64,000 nt of DNA from Plenodomus lindquistii (taxonomy: Eukaryota; Ascomycota; Dothideomycetes; Pleosporales; Leptosphaeriaceae), in the NCBI GenBank assembly GCA_025504975.1, contig JANUWI010000003.1, positions 3,286,001 to 3,350,000 of the forward strand. The letters run 5' to 3'. Each line of letters opens with the position of its first letter. Positions within the stretch are counted from its first letter, which is position 1. Positions 10,934 through 22,798 of the stretch are shown here, piece by piece. The position numbers and the translations under genes were made by a program. The notes below the pieces were generated by a model. The model saw only the letters and a list, made by a program, of their open reading frames with translations. It was not told the origin of the DNA and did not search any database.

Positions 10934-13388
10934 ACGAAGCGTTCATACATTCGAATCACCAACGCTACAGTATGCATCATGCGGGTCTCCTAGCCGACAA
11001 CTGTATTTCTATTCACCAGTATAGACCTTTTACTTTGCCTTTCATACCAGCTACACCTGGCTGCTGCGTTGTTCAGCGGGCGTTTGTTCTTGTCTTCTCC
11101 CTACTATGTCAGTCACGGACGGTAATGTGAGAGGACCCATGTAGATGTACGATACTATCACGATGCACGAAAAGCAGCATTGATTTCTCTTCATTTATAT
11201 TTCCTTCATACAATCATCACCAAATCATTTTCGGAGGGACAATGGTATAGTCGAATTCTAATACCAAGAATGATCTTTGTAGCCAAACGGGTGCGACATC
11301 AAGAAGCTTCCTGCTTTTTGACCACCTCTATAGAATCTCGCTTATAAGGCTGACCGTGAATGGTTGGCAAAAGCTTTACCAATGGACTGATATCTCTCTC
11401 ACCAGTGCCCGCAATACAGCGATCTACACCCCCAACATCGTCCCCCACGCACTTCTGCCCTTCTGGAAACCCCTCACGATACCACAGCGCACGAACATCC
11501 GTTCTCAATGCATCGTCTTGTTCTCGTAACGATCAGCATAGTCGTGATGTCAAGTCAAGGAGTAATTGACGCATATGCACTCCACATCACTATTTCGCTC
11601 ATCGACAACATGCAGTCCTACCAGACGCTTTCAACATGATGCATGACTGCATTTATCAGACTAACACATGAGATTGGCCCAGGTCATGGGCAGACCGGCA
11701 TCTCACACTTCCGCAGTGTATTCCTGGTAAGTTGTTGTATGGGATTGTGAACCCTGGGGCATAGGATCATCCGCGATAGCCGCTGGGGATTTTGGGCGAG
11801 TCAGGGGGGGAGGTAGGATTCAGGTGATTGATCCTTCAAGCTGTACTTGGTAAGTACTGAGCTAGAGGAGCATGGTGTTTGCGACGGTTGCCGTGGTTGA
11901 AAAATTCGTGGATCAAGCGGGCGATTATCGATGTTACTGGTAGATCGTGGTGGCGTTGGCGGGCATGGAAAGCATCGTACCATGTAATGTAGAGTTTGGT
12001 GGCTTGTGCATTACTCGTGGGTGTACAGTACTAGACTGAGAGTCGGGTAGCGTCCAACTGTATACATCGCTGGAACTTGAATAGTCGCTTGACTTTTTGC
12101 TGTTGCGATCCGAGTCGTCTATTTCCAACACGCTTTTCAAGGCAATCCCGATGACTGCGATGACTGCCTAGATGACATACATGTTTGCGTCTATGGCCAC
12201 CAGCCCTTGATTTTACCTACCTACTACACCCTTGCATCAAAGACGCAATTCTCATGCTTCAGCACCTCGCCACATGGTTCACTTCCAGCCCCATTATATT
12301 CCTATGATCCCGTTTTCGGGCACTGAAACAGACCAGTTGCTTACAATCTGCAGCTATTCATGACTATCGACGGCTACCGAAGTAGCGAAGTAGCGCAGCG
12401 GTTGACGATAGTTTAGCGTGAACTAGTGCAGCGTGCCATCTATTGAGCCTCATTGAGTTGGCATGTCACTGCGTTTCGAGTACAGTCAAGAGATGTCAAT
12501 TTTTTCAGGCACATTCGGTGTGGTATGCACAATAGGCGGAGATAGTTCTTGAAAATGACTTGCGTTGTCATTCAGAGCATCATATCCTGGATATGTTCAA
12601 GCTCGATCGTTCCGTTTGAAGCACGTAACTTGGGTCTGAGGACGATGGCTGTAGAATTTTGAATTCAACACCTATAGTGAAAAACTATAAACCGTCTGGT
12701 TTTATACATGACATCATGTACAGACGTCCACGGAACATACCATTCATAGTTGTCTGCGGAACTGCGACTAATCTGTTGACGTCGTAGATCAAAAGTGCCA
12801 CCCGTGACATTTCAACAACACAGTGCAAAAGGCGTAAAGTGTAAACTCACGGCCCTAGCATATCAGCACATTCAATTCATCCCAAGTTACAGATGGAACA
12901 GGGGAGTGAAATCAGGTCAGTCCACCGACTGACACAAATCTTACCCCAGAATTCACCAGAGCGGGAACTTATATGCCCAAGCAAATATTGACAACTTGCT
13001 CACAGTGCGCTGATCACGGTAATTCACTGCCGGTACTATGGCGCACACTTAGGTGTAGTCTTACTTCTACTACCGTTGCGAACGGCTCGTTTGCGCATCT
13101 TCGCATGGTACCGTTTCACCATGTGCATCCCAAGGGTACCCCCGATAATAATCATGTTCATGCGTTGCATGCAAGACCAGACTGTGGCGTCACAAGCCTT
13201 TGTTGCCCGCACGAGTCAGACTAAACAGCGCGGGTCCGAAACAATACTTCACGCCCCCTCGATAGCTTTTCATTACTCGTGGCAACCTTTCCGCATTCAG
13301 CTATGTATGTCACCTCGAATGTCTTCGTGATCGGGAAATGTATCTAGTCTCGCGACTAAGAAAAACCAGCTAATTTGCAGCAATCTTT
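10934..13388. other. 2.45-kb gene-poor intergenic region
   Basis: The longest gene-free stretch in the GC-normal part. All open frames are short (at most 111 aa) and overlap without family resemblance. One minus frame at 11934-12140 ends in a Ser-rich tail and could be a gene remnant, but it has no convincing upstream exon. A non-coding RNA cannot be excluded by eye. Confidence 0.45.
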
Positions 13389-15236
13389 CTACCTCGAAAG
13401 CGCAATATCATCAATCCTCAGAATCATTTTGACCGTTTCGGCTGCTAACTCGATCGCACTCGTGCTGACCAGTAATGGCTGTAGCACATTCTCTTCACTG
13501 ATGTCGTTCTTCACGCCCCCACTCTTGATACTAATCCCCGCGTTCTTCTGCTCCTGCGCATGTCTATGCCTGAGCTCTGTAACAACCTTGATACTGTTCA
13601 AACCCGCATTCTCCGCCAGGGTCGTGGGAATGACTTCCATGGCGTCGGCGAATGCTTTCCAGCAAATTGACTCTGTGCCGGAGAGCTCACGCGCGCGCAG
13701 GGACAGCTGATGTGCGATTTCGATTTCTGGGGCGCCGCCACCGGCCAGAAGGGCCTTCTTCTTGACGAGCGAGCGGATGGCGCAGTGGGCGTCGTGCAGG
13801 GAGCGCTCGGTCTCGTCGAGAATGAGGTTGTTGGCTCCACGGCAGACGATGGACACGGTGTTAACAGAGGACTTGACGCCGGAGACCTTGACGTAACGGG
13901 CACCGGAAGCTTGAACTTCCTCGACGAGGTCGGCGGAACCGAGCTTGTCTTCGGTGAAGGAGTCAATGTCGGCAATGGGTTTGCAGCCAGTGCTCTGTCA
14001 TGTGTAAGTTTGGTGGTCAAGTGCAAGCTCAAAGAACGTACCTTGCAGATGAATTCAATCTCGTCGCGCTCAATGTCCTTGATGACAAGAATCTTAAGCT
14101 TGGACAAGAAATGCAGACTGAGGTCGTTCACGGCATCACGCAAAATCGACTTCTGAATGAAGAGGACGTTGCACTTTGCCTTTTGGATCTTCTTGACCAT
14201 GTTCAACAGATATGTGCGCTCCTCCTTGAGAATCTTGTCCATTTGCCTGTAGTCGTTGACAACAATCTGGTTCTCCATGTCTGGCTTTGGCGGGCTGAGC
14301 TGGAACTGAATGAGACCTATCCGTGCCTTCTCCTTCAACGTGGGACCACCAGCGCTCTTGACCACAGGCTGGTTGAGGACCAGCCCGTCAATCATTTCAC
14401 TGTCTTCAATTGTGCCACCCGCCTTCTTGATCATTCTGATGTTTTTCAGATCGACGTTGTCTGCAGTCTTGGGGTCAATGACCTTGAGTACCGAATCCAC
14501 GGCCATGATGGGCAATTTTGGCTCTTGTGCAACAATCTTGGAGGAGAGGGCGGTGGTGGCGGTCTTGAGGAGGACCTGTCGGTCGGTGAGGGAAACGGGT
14601 ATGGCCATTCCTGTTAGGATGTTGATAGCTTCTTGTGCTGCCCGTTGAAAGGCCTCTGAGATGACTGTAGGGTGAATGCCTTTGGACAGTAACCGCTCAG
14701 CAGCGCCCAACAAGCTTCCTGCAATGACTACCACTGATGTTGTGCCGTCTCCTGCCTCGATATCCTGTGCGTACGAAAGGTCGACGAGCATTTTTGCCGA
14801 AGGGTGCATGACGCTCATTTGCCTGAGCATGGTTGCTCCGTCATTTGTGATGATGGTCTCGCCTTTGCCAGTTTGGATCTGGGAATGTCAGCGATGCGAC
14901 CGTGGGACGTCAAGTCATGCTCGTACCATCTTGTCCATGCCCTTTGGTCCCAGCGACTTGCACAAGTTAGCAATCTTCGTCTCCCCGCACTCGAAGCGGG
15001 ACATACTGTTCTGATGGCATCGGCCACGGCTACACCAGGCGAGTCAGTGGGAAGCTCGGCGACTGTACAAACTGGGTCGCATACCTCTTGCAGCGATAAT
15101 GTTGGCGCTACGAACCGCTCTGGGCTTTTCCTTGTCCTGCAGCCTGTGTCGGTCACTGTTTTCAGAGCTCGCCTGCGGTGAAGCTGACCTTGAACGCAGC
15201 ATTTCCGCCGCCTCCAGTGGAAACCTGGGCTGCCAT
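13389..15236 (-). CDS. CCT4: T-complex protein 1 subunit delta (CCT4)
   Basis: A subunit of the cytosolic chaperonin TRiC/CCT, which folds actin, tubulin and other proteins with ATP. Six exons on the minus strand: 15236-15189, 15136-15085, 15029-15007, 14956-14927, 14878-14042 and 13994-13389. They join to 531 aa, close to the usual size for this subunit. The five introns are 47-55 nt. Four of the six exons, all within the first 51 codons, are tiny (23-52 nt), a typical pattern for old conserved fungal genes. The first intron has a GTCAGC donor. Group II chaperonin signatures are present: GPKGMDKM (residues 44-51), TNDGATML, GDGTT with the catalytic Asp (about 94-98), and GGGAPEIE in the C-terminal equatorial part. 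NVLFIQKSILRDAV and KDIERDEIEF are characteristic of the delta subunit. Divergent from RPT1 with 363 bp between start codons. Confidence 0.94.
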
Positions 15237-15599
15237 GTTGAAGTGTGTTGAAGTGTGTAGGGCGAAAGAGGGCGCAACGAGGGGCAAAGAAGGGTGCGTG
15301 TTGGCGGGGTGTTTGGGTCCCGTGTCGACGCGAATGAACAATTTCGAAGTTCGCGATACCCTGCCAAGAGCTGCGGAGAGCGGAACACCCTAGCGCACCA
15401 TGGACCCGACAGCAGCAACAGCTTCACCCGTCATTACATTACCACCCACGCCAAACACGCCGACAAGACCCCGCCGCCTGCCATCTCTGCCGGCATTCCA
15501 CCCCACATACACGACATTGCAAGAACTACGCCTTACGCATAGTCGGACCAGCATCGCCAGACACCCACTCCCGCCGCCGCCGCCGCCGCCGCCGCCATC
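15237..15599. promoter_or_regulatory. Bidirectional promoter CCT4/RPT1
   Basis: 363 bp between two divergent starts of protein-quality-control genes, a chaperonin subunit and a proteasome ATPase. It ends in a (CCG)n tract directly at the RPT1 start. Co-regulation is plausible from the arrangement, but no known proteasome element was recognised. Confidence 0.5.
15571..15596. repeat. (CCG)n microsatellite in RPT1 5' leader
   Basis: About nine CCG units ending three bases before the RPT1 ATG, so they lie in the immediate leader of the mRNA. Confidence 0.85.
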
Positions 15600-17031
15600 A
15601 TGCCCTCAGCCACGGGCCAGTCCTGGGAAAAGTACCAGAAGAACTTCGCCGACGACGAGGTAGAGGAGAAGAAAATTACCCCTCTGACGGATGAGTACGA
15701 CGGCACCGGCGTCAACATGCAAGGTATCATGGCTAAGCAAGCAACAGGGACATCCAAGTACTCAAGACCTATGGCGCGGCTCCCTACGGCGCGGAACTCA
15801 AGAAGCTCGAGAAGGAGATCAAGGATAAGCAGCAGACAATAAACGAGAAGATTGGCGTCAAAGTACTGGCCCCCCCCCCCTCTGCCAACGCGTCTAGTGC
15901 CATTCCGCTCACACGGTCCAGGAATCAGACACGGGTCTCGCGCCGCCACATCTCTGGGACATCGCCGCCGACCGGCAACGAATGCAAGAAGAACAGCCCC
16001 TGCAAGTCGCCCGCTGCACCAAGATAATACAGGACGACAAGGACCCCGAAAAGAGCAAATATGTCATCAACGTCAAGCAAATCGCAAAGTTTGTCGTCAA
16101 CCTCGGCGAGCGCGTCTCCCCCACCGACATCGAGGAGGGCATGCGCGTCGGCGTCGACCGGAACAAGTACCAGATCTTGCTGCCCCTGCCACCCAAGATC
16201 GACCCGTCCGTCACCATGATGACGGTCGAGGACAAGCCCGATGTCACATATGGAGATGTCGGAGGATGTAAGGAGCAGATTGAGAAGCTACGAGAAGTCG
16301 TCGAGATGCCCCTGCTATCACCAGAGCGCTTCGTCAACCTCGGCATCGACCCTCCCAAGGGCGCCCTGCTCTACGGCCCTCCTGGAACCGGCAAGACTCT
16401 TTGCGCGCGAGCCGTCGCCAACCGTACAGACGCCACCTTTATTCGCGTCATCGGTTCAGAACTCGTACAAAAGTACGTTGGTGAGGGAGCGCGCATGGTC
16501 CGAGAGCTATTCGAGATGGCGCGGACCAAGAAGGCCTGCATCATCTTCTTCGACGAAATTGACGCTGTAGGTGGTGCGCGTTTTGACGACGGCGCAGGAG
16601 GCGACAATGAAGTCCAGCGTACCATGTTGGAGCTGATCACACAACTCGACGGCTTCGATGCCCGTGGAAACATCAAGGTCATGTTCGCTACCAACAGGCC
16701 GTCGACCCTTGACCCTGCGCTCATGCGTCCCGGTCGAATTGATAGAAAAATTGAGTTTTCGCTGCCTGATATGGAGGGCCGCGCGAACATTCTGCGCATT
16801 CACGCAAAGAGCATGAGTGTGGAGCGTGACATCCGTTGGGAGCTCATTTCTCGTCTGTGCCCCAACAGCACAGGTGCCGAGCTTAGGAGTGTCGCAACAG
16901 AGGCGGGTATCTTTGCCGTGAGGCAGCGCCGCAAAGTGGCAACTGAAAAGGATTTCCTTGCCGCGGTCGACAAGGTCATCAAAGCCAACATGAAGTTCAA
17001 CAGCACTGCAGTGTACGCTCAGTACAACTAA
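15600..17031 (+). CDS. RPT1: 26S proteasome regulatory ATPase subunit Rpt1 (S7/PSMC2)
   Basis: One of six AAA-ATPases in the base of the 19S proteasome cap, which unfold substrates and feed them into the 20S core. Three exons, 15600-15694, 15748-15862 and 15922-17031, join to 439 aa; introns are 53 and 59 nt. The second intron carries a 13-base C run. The N-terminus (SWEKYQKNF, then ITPLTDEDIQVLKTYG) and the C-terminal VYAQYN are diagnostic for Rpt1 rather than other Rpt subunits. An OB-fold segment with VGLGERVSPTD-like sequence is followed by the AAA core. Walker A GPPGTGKT is at residues 222-229 and Walker B has D281-E282 in FFDEIDAVGG. The GGDNEVQRTML segment and the ATNRP and RPGRIDRK motifs complete the ATPase site. 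Complete, normal length. Confidence 0.95.
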
Positions 17032-17447
17032 GCACATGTCTGGTTTGTACGGGACCCAAAGGGCAGCACGTATGAAGTGATCATGAAGGTGCTATAGTCC
17101 TGATGAAGAAGTTGAATAGAGCTGTAATGTAACATGCTTTGCTCGTCTGTCGCACTCGTTCACTCATCATGTGCGATGATATCAAATCAACAGCTACCTC
17201 CGGGATCTAGACGTTCAAATACTTGAAAGAGCTTCATCGCACAACGTTTTGTTAACTGAAGCAAAGTACTAGTACAAGTTCAACTTGACAGAGATCCAGG
17301 GGTATAATTAATTCTCACAGCAGCCGTCTAAAAACAGCACTCTCAGCCAGAAGAAAAAGTACTTTCGCTAAAGATGCGATACAAGATAAATCATGTGCAA
17401 GCATTAAAACCAACATCTACTTTCTCAAAACCACGCTCTCCTCCTAC
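17032..17447. other. Convergent 3' intergenic region
   Basis: About 0.4 kb between the ends of RPT1 and the DUF2985 gene, presumably both 3' UTRs. Nothing else was seen. Confidence 0.5.
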
Positions 17448-19445
17448 TCAGCCACGGTGTAAAATCGTATCCAATGGATTCTTCGGCGCCCCCTCTGTCT
17501 CCACTTTGACCTGCTTCCTCTGCTGCTTCGTCATCAACCCCTTGGCCTTGAGCCCCCTCTCCTTCCTCAACTTCTTTAGCGCTTCCTCGGTCATCTCCTG
17601 CCTCAGAATCTGCTCCACGACCAACTTCTTTCTGCTGCGCTTGTCGCCGCGGCCAATCAGAATGCCAGCCGTGATATTGCAGGTGAGTGAGCACGAGAGG
17701 ATTACGGCGGTGAGTTCCTTGGGTCGTCTCTTGTAGTAGATGCCCCATGTTGTGCCGCCCAGGGCGCATTGGAACATGGAGTGGCAGTCCAACAGGACGA
17801 TGATTGTGATGAGGAGGCGGATGGAAAACGCGTGGTGGGTATATGTCTCGTGAGGACGGTAAAATGTATGGCTTTTTGCTAGTTTACCCTGGTGGTATTC
17901 TAGTTTCTTTTGCTCGGTCGCTGTTAGAACAGGGACTTCCATGCCCTGGTCCTCTGCCTCGCCGGTCTCCCAGGCAGTGGACTGCGGCATGGCGGGCAGT
18001 TCATTGTGGTCCTTTAGTTTTTGCAGACCGCGCTCTTTGCGCAGTCGCCATGTGCGATGTGCGTAAAATGCTACGAAGGACATGTGATATGTATCGACGA
18101 TGCGGAAGGGGAACATGGTGATGCCGACTACACAGAACAGTGCTGTGAGAATCTGATCGGCGATTTCGACGAAATAGTCTTGTCGGTCGCCGACGTAGAT
18201 CCATCCGATGAGGAAGAGAACCCAAGCTGCGCCCCAGAAGGTGATGAGGAAGAAGTAGAGCGTTACGATGAAGCCAAGCGGGTTGCGGACGTAGCGCCCG
18301 AAACCTTTCATCGTGCGCTTAAAGTGGGCGCGCCTCGAGTGCAGGAGATGCCGTACGTGGTCGTCAAGAGCGGCTTTTTCTTCGGGCGTCCAGCCACTCA
18401 GGGACGCACCGTGTGGTAGTACAGCGTAGTGGTGGTCGGGACCTTCGTCCGTGGTGGAGAGAATCGAATCGATAGTGTTGGTGCGGGAGAGGCCTTCGCC
18501 GTGGGCACCTCGTTCTGTTTCACCTTGCTGCGTCATGTCTTGGAGTTGCTCTCCCTGGCGGGCATCTGCTGCTGTGCCGGTCTCCTCGTCGGATGAGGAG
18601 GCGGACGTGGTTTGGCCTAGATCGTAGGTTGGTTGACGGTTGTACAACCATGGCAGATTGGGCAGAAAGAGCGAGTTCTGCATGTTGTTCAACGTGGTGA
18701 GAGCTGAGATCTCAGGATCTACATGTCAATGTTAGAATCCGTGCAACGGGTTCACTTTGCAGAGACACCAACCGATGACGTCGAGTACGTCGACCACATT
18801 CGCTCCCATGGTATTCTCATGCGTGTGCTGGGACTTGTGATCCTTTCGCCGAATGTTGATAGCAGACAGCTCTCGATCCGAACCGATACGCTTGAGACCT
18901 GGTCTGCGTGCTGGAGGTGGGCCATTGCCTGGGGTCAGGTGTCCTGCACGCGAGCCTTCCTCATACAGAGGCTGCAACGTCGGATGAGAAGCAGTAACCT
19001 GCCGCCGCAACGCATCATCGTGGAATATGGCTGTTGAAGGCGGTCGCGGTTCTGAACTACTTCTTCTCCGGCCAGCCTGAAACGCATCTTCAGCATGGAC
19101 TGCGGCTGGCGGTGGTGGTGTTGGTTGGGCAAGCGGAGGGGACAGGTTCTCCACGCTGGTTGGACGTCTTATCCGGATAGAAGAAGTGCGCGCCCGTGAC
19201 GAGCTGGCCACAGGAGGGTTTGGCGATGTGCGACCAGCCGCTGGCGTGTGGGTTGTGGTGGTCAATGTGGGCGACGTGACCGTGGTTGATCGCGATCCAT
19301 AGTCGGTGCGGACGGTCCCCTGTCCATCTGTGGTGGAACTCGTGGTAGTGGTGCCGTGCGGGCCATGGACGGTCGTCGTCGTCACCGACGATGAGGCCAG
19401 AGGAGGCTCCTGGTGCCCCTCGTGATTGCCTGACCGGTGCTCCAT
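17448..19445 (-). CDS. Fungal multi-pass membrane protein, DUF2985-type
   Basis: Two exons, 19445-18773 and 18718-17448, join across a 54-nt intron to 647 aa. The first in-frame ATG is at 19445 (MEHRSGNHEG). The N-terminal half is Ser/Thr/Pro-rich and disordered, with many possible phosphorylation sites and a repetitive Thr stretch (TVTTTT, TTTTSSTT). The C-terminal half has about four hydrophobic segments: one long pair after NPLGFIVTLYFF, one around LTALFCVVGITMF, one around LLITIIVLLDC and one around LTAVILSCSLTC. The segment TYHMSFVAFYAHRTWRLRKERG and the basic tail GDKRSRKK are typical of the DUF2985 family. The biochemical role is unknown. Divergent from the exopolyphosphatase gene. Confidence 0.8.
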
Positions 19446-20229
19446 GGTCTGTTTGCCCGCGACGCCGATACGAACAGCTCTTCCAAGGCCAAGATGCAGG
19501 AGACCGCAAAGGTCGGCGCGAGGAGACTGGAGTTGCACCGCATGGAGCGGGAGGGAGGGATATGGGCCCTCTCTGAACTTGCAGCGATCCGGTCGTCACC
19601 GGCGACTGGCTGGTCCCGTTGTTCAGTCAGCACAGGGCCCGCCGCTGCAGATCAGCATGAAAAGTTTAGCTGGCGCCTCCAAGGGCAACCGTCGCCTTAG
19701 TCTTGCCAAACGGGCGAATCTCGACGCTGAGCGTCACTTCAATCCGCCGTGTGTCATGGGCGGTCGGATAAGCCTTCCGCCATGGGCGCTCTCGCTTCCA
19801 TGTTGCCGCCATGAGCCGGCTGGCACGAAGATCCGGGGTGCCGCTGGAGATTGAATGCAGCGCAACTGCAATCCGCACGCGAATGCTTCTCGCATCCGTC
19901 ATTCGTTGCATCATCTCAGATGACATACACCACCCATCCGACTGCAAAGGGTTGCAGCCTCCGACACACGCTGCATGTGACAGTCCTTGCTCATCTTGTA
20001 GTTTTGGTTAATGGCAATCGCAACCAAGGGAAACGACAAGCTTGCCGCCTTGGCTGCCTGTGACGTAGCCATACCTAGACCCTGACTTCTCAGCTTGTAC
20101 CTGCGCCGGGGGCTGAGCTGACTCGGGCACTTGCAGTGTTGTTAGCCACTTGTTTTCGAAGAGGGTTCATCCCCATACCTGTCCTCCATCATCAACATCG
20201 TCAACGTCTACATCAACATCAACATCAAA
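19446..20229. promoter_or_regulatory. Divergent promoter, membrane protein / PPX1
   Basis: About 0.78 kb between divergent starts with no supportable gene inside. The last 40 bp before the PPX1 ATG are an imperfect CATCAA-type repeat in the 5' leader (about 20190-20228). Confidence 0.45.
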
Positions 20230-21582
20230 ATGAAGGTTGCACGCACTTTTGTGCCGGCATTCCTCATGGCCACTCGCGCCGGCGCGATGCCCCAAAGCCA
20301 GGCTGTTCTCGACGTGACTCCCAAACACCTCATCAAGCCACTTGGAGTTGGCCACTTTAGCGAATGGAGTCGCGCAACCAAGAAACAATTCCTCGTAGAC
20401 TGGCAGGCTGGACACGCGTCAGAGTGGACCATTGTTCAAGGAAACGAGGGCGGCGACCTCGACAGCATGACAGCTGCGCTTACCTGGGCCTACCATCTTG
20501 AGCACTCGAGCGAGAATACCTCACACCCTATCAAGGCCATCGCATTGCTGCAGACTCCCTCTCATGCCCTTGACCTGCGCCCAGAGAACAAGCTCGCCCT
20601 CGACAACTCTCAAATGACCCCCGGCCACGAAGACCTCCTCACCATGGACGAGCTGCCCGAGGACCCCGAAACCCTCAGCAAGAAGCTCAGAGGCATCGTC
20701 CTCGTCGACCATGGCGTACCCCTCCGCAAATGGAGCCACGCCAATATCCTGTCCATCATTGACCACCACAAAGACAGAGGCACTGCCCCCAAAGCCGAGC
20801 CTCGCATCTTCGAAGTAGCCGCAAGCTGCACCACGCTCGTTGCACGGCTAATGTTGGACGAACTGGAGAAGCTCGACCAAGAATACCACATGCCCCACGA
20901 ACTCCTCGAGTTGGTCCTCAGCGCCATTGCCATCGACTCTGGCGGCCTCTCTAGCGATAAAACCACAAAAGCCGATGTCGAGACCTCGAAACGCGTGCTC
21001 GCGCGCAGTAATTGGAGAAAGGACTCCCTCGACGACGTCATGGCCGACCTCGACCACCAACTATCCAAAGCTCAGAAAGACATTGGCGATCTTGATCTGC
21101 GCGACCTTCTCCGCCGCGACTGGAAGGGCGATCTCATCGACACACCTTCGCCCCGTACGCCTACCGTCTCCCTGGGCTTCGCATCCATTCCCTTCAGCAT
21201 GGATGAGCAAATTCTCAAGACCGATTTTGCAGAACTCTTCGATTGGTTCGCCGTGCACGCTGCCTGGACTGCTGAGGCCGGTGTCGACATCAGCATCTGC
21301 CTCAACAAGTACAAGAAACACTACAAAGACGGCGAAAAAGAAAAGATTCGTGAAGTCGTATTGACAGTACGGGATGATGTACGGATCGACCAGAAACAAG
21401 CAGATAGCCTGTTTGAGGCTGTGAAGAAGGCACTAGAGGAGAATACAGAGGGGATTGACCTTGAGCCATGGCATCGGGCAAACGAGTTGGGCAAGAGGCA
21501 GATGGTATGGACGCACAAAAGTGGGGCGGGAAGAAAGGTGTTTAGGCCGATTGTCGAGGAGGCGGTCATGGGATGGGATTGA
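20230..21582 (+). CDS. PPX1: Exopolyphosphatase, DHH family (PPX1-like)
   Basis: A DHH-family phosphoesterase predicted to release orthophosphate from the ends of inorganic polyphosphate, using divalent metal ions. A single exon of 450 aa. Metal-binding motifs appear in the expected order: GNEGGDLDS (Asp76, Asp78), VDHG (Asp160), DHHKD (Asp178-His179-His180), AASCTTLV, and AIAIDSGGLSSDKTT. The C-terminal DHHA2-like domain follows, with a region around VSLGFASIPFS. The usual Asn in the second motif (VDxN in yeast) appears to be replaced, since the sequence reads VDHGVP. The N-terminal 25 residues are moderately hydrophobic with Arg, so a targeting peptide is possible but not clear. A bifunctional or c-PPase role cannot be excluded. 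Confidence 0.87.
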   Translation: MKVARTFVPAFLMATRAGAMPQSQAVLDVTPKHLIKPLGVGHFSEWSRATKKQFLVDWQAGHASEWTIVQGNEGGDLDSMTAALTWAYHLEHSSENTSHPIKAIALLQTPSHALDLRPENKLALDNSQMTPGHEDLLTMDELPEDPETLSKKLRGIVLVDHGVPLRKWSHANILSIIDHHKDRGTAPKAEPRIFEVAASCTTLVARLMLDELEKLDQEYHMPHELLELVLSAIAIDSGGLSSDKTTKADVETSKRVLARSNWRKDSLDDVMADLDHQLSKAQKDIGDLDLRDLLRRDWKGDLIDTPSPRTPTVSLGFASIPFSMDEQILKTDFAELFDWFAVHAAWTAEAGVDISICLNKYKKHYKDGEKEKIREVVLTVRDDVRIDQKQADSLFEAVKKALEENTEGIDLEPWHRANELGKRQMVWTHKSGAGRKVFRPIVEEAVMGWD

Positions 21583-22342
21583 AGCTGCCGTTTCGGGGGA
21601 GCGGGGTAGAATAATTGAGGGAGCACTATGTATATGAGCGCCATTATGTATATTGCCATTGACGGTTCATGAGCCATCTCCAATTCCTCCCATATTGGCA
21701 TGGTGATGTTGATTTGTGTGCTGGTGTGCTGTGTCGACACGGATGCTACTGGTGTAATGTACGATATGACGTGTCGAGGCACTGGTGCATGCTGCTCTTA
21801 TAGCGATGTTGGCCGATGTTGTAGTACACTGTAGTGACGGCGAGGGATATCCTGTCATAGGGATGTGGGAAGGGGACTACAAGAGTCACATAAGAAGACA
21901 GAAATGTACAGAACTAGCAGAGTGACTCAGTTTATTGAAACATGGTCACGCGCCTGCATTCTTTGAAATCACTGTCAGATAACCAGCATACGCAAAGTGT
22001 AACCATCGGAGTCAAAAGCATTTGTTCATTTACTCGTAATCATCCCAAAATAACAAAAACAAGAATCCGCAAGACAAATCCGAAGAACAGGCCAAAACCC
22101 CTTCCAGAACTCATCAAAAAGACCCCCTCTTCGGACCTGGCTATGTTGCAATTCCTGAGAGAGCCAGCCCTTTCAGGCGGCTTCAACCAAAGGGAAAGCT
22201 CAACCCGCGATGCGAAGAGGAAGCCAGGAGCACTACAATACAGGAACAAACTCAAAGAAAGAAACGGCAGAACGCCTATAATTACTCCTGGGTATTGTAT
22301 GCAACGCCTAATGAATGCAGCATGCCGGTGAAACTAATAATG
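21583..22342. other. Convergent 3' intergenic region
   Basis: About 0.76 kb between the ends of PPX1 and the Nbl1-like gene. It is more AT-rich than its surroundings, with A-rich stretches near 22020-22110. No gene was seen. Confidence 0.5.
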
Positions 22343-22798
22343 CTATCTTGGCTTCGCCGCACGCGTTGCCGCTTTGGGCTTGGCGTTGTCCGTCTTGGGT
22401 GAAAGCACCTCACGGGTGCGTGCAGCGGCACGTGTCGCACGCGTGTTGGTATTGGTAGTGGTGGTAGGGGCAGTGGCGGCGCCGCGCTTGGTGGTGGTAG
22501 TCGCGGCGCGTCCCCTCGCGGCAGCCGTCTTCTTCTGGTTGCCACTCTTGGTCACTTTCGAAGGTTCAATAGTGCCTTGTGATGACGACGGGGGTGCTGC
22601 TGAGGCAGCCAGATTCCCTGATATGGGAGCCTGGCGCCTGCCAGGGGGGATACGGTTGATTCTGCGTTCGAGGCGCGACTGCAGGGAGGCACACTGTGCC
22701 TCGCACTGGGCCCTCAGCTTCTCTTTGCGAGCCTCCAGCTCGAGCTGAAGGTTGGCGATCATGGCGGCTTTGGCCTCGGGGGTGAGCTTATTGCTCAT
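22343..22798 (-). CDS. NBL1: Nbl1/Borealin N-terminal domain protein
   Basis: A small protein of 151 aa in a single exon. The start at 22798 (MSNKLTPEAKAAMIANLQLE) is the only ATG that precedes the conserved helix. Residues 4-60 form a long amphipathic helix with LTPEAKAAMIANLQLELEARK and then LQSRLERRINRIP. This matches the Borealin N-terminal family, in which the helix joins Survivin and INCENP in the chromosomal passenger complex that directs Aurora B during mitosis. The rest is a low-complexity, basic Ala/Thr/Arg/Lys tail, plausible for chromatin or microtubule contact. Assignment rests on the short helix and on similarity in size to fungal Nbl1. Divergent from RPN10. Confidence 0.7.
   Translation of the reverse strand: MSNKLTPEAKAAMIANLQLELEARKEKLRAQCEAQCASLQSRLERRINRIPPGRRQAPISGNLAASAAPPSSSQGTIEPSKVTKSGNQKKTAAARGRAATTTTKRGAATAPTTTTNTNTRATRAAARTREVLSPKTDNAKPKAATRAAKPR

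Noticed and set aside
11299..11508. 69-aa minus frame in the 2.45-kb intergenic region
   Set aside because: Too short, no family resemblance, no partner exons.
11934..12140. Ser-rich minus frame that looks like the tail of a membrane protein
   Set aside because: A possible acceptor precedes it, but no upstream exon with transmembrane sequence was found.
18723..19037. 104-aa plus frame opposite the DUF2985-type gene
   Set aside because: Antisense to a supported exon, no resemblance to known proteins.
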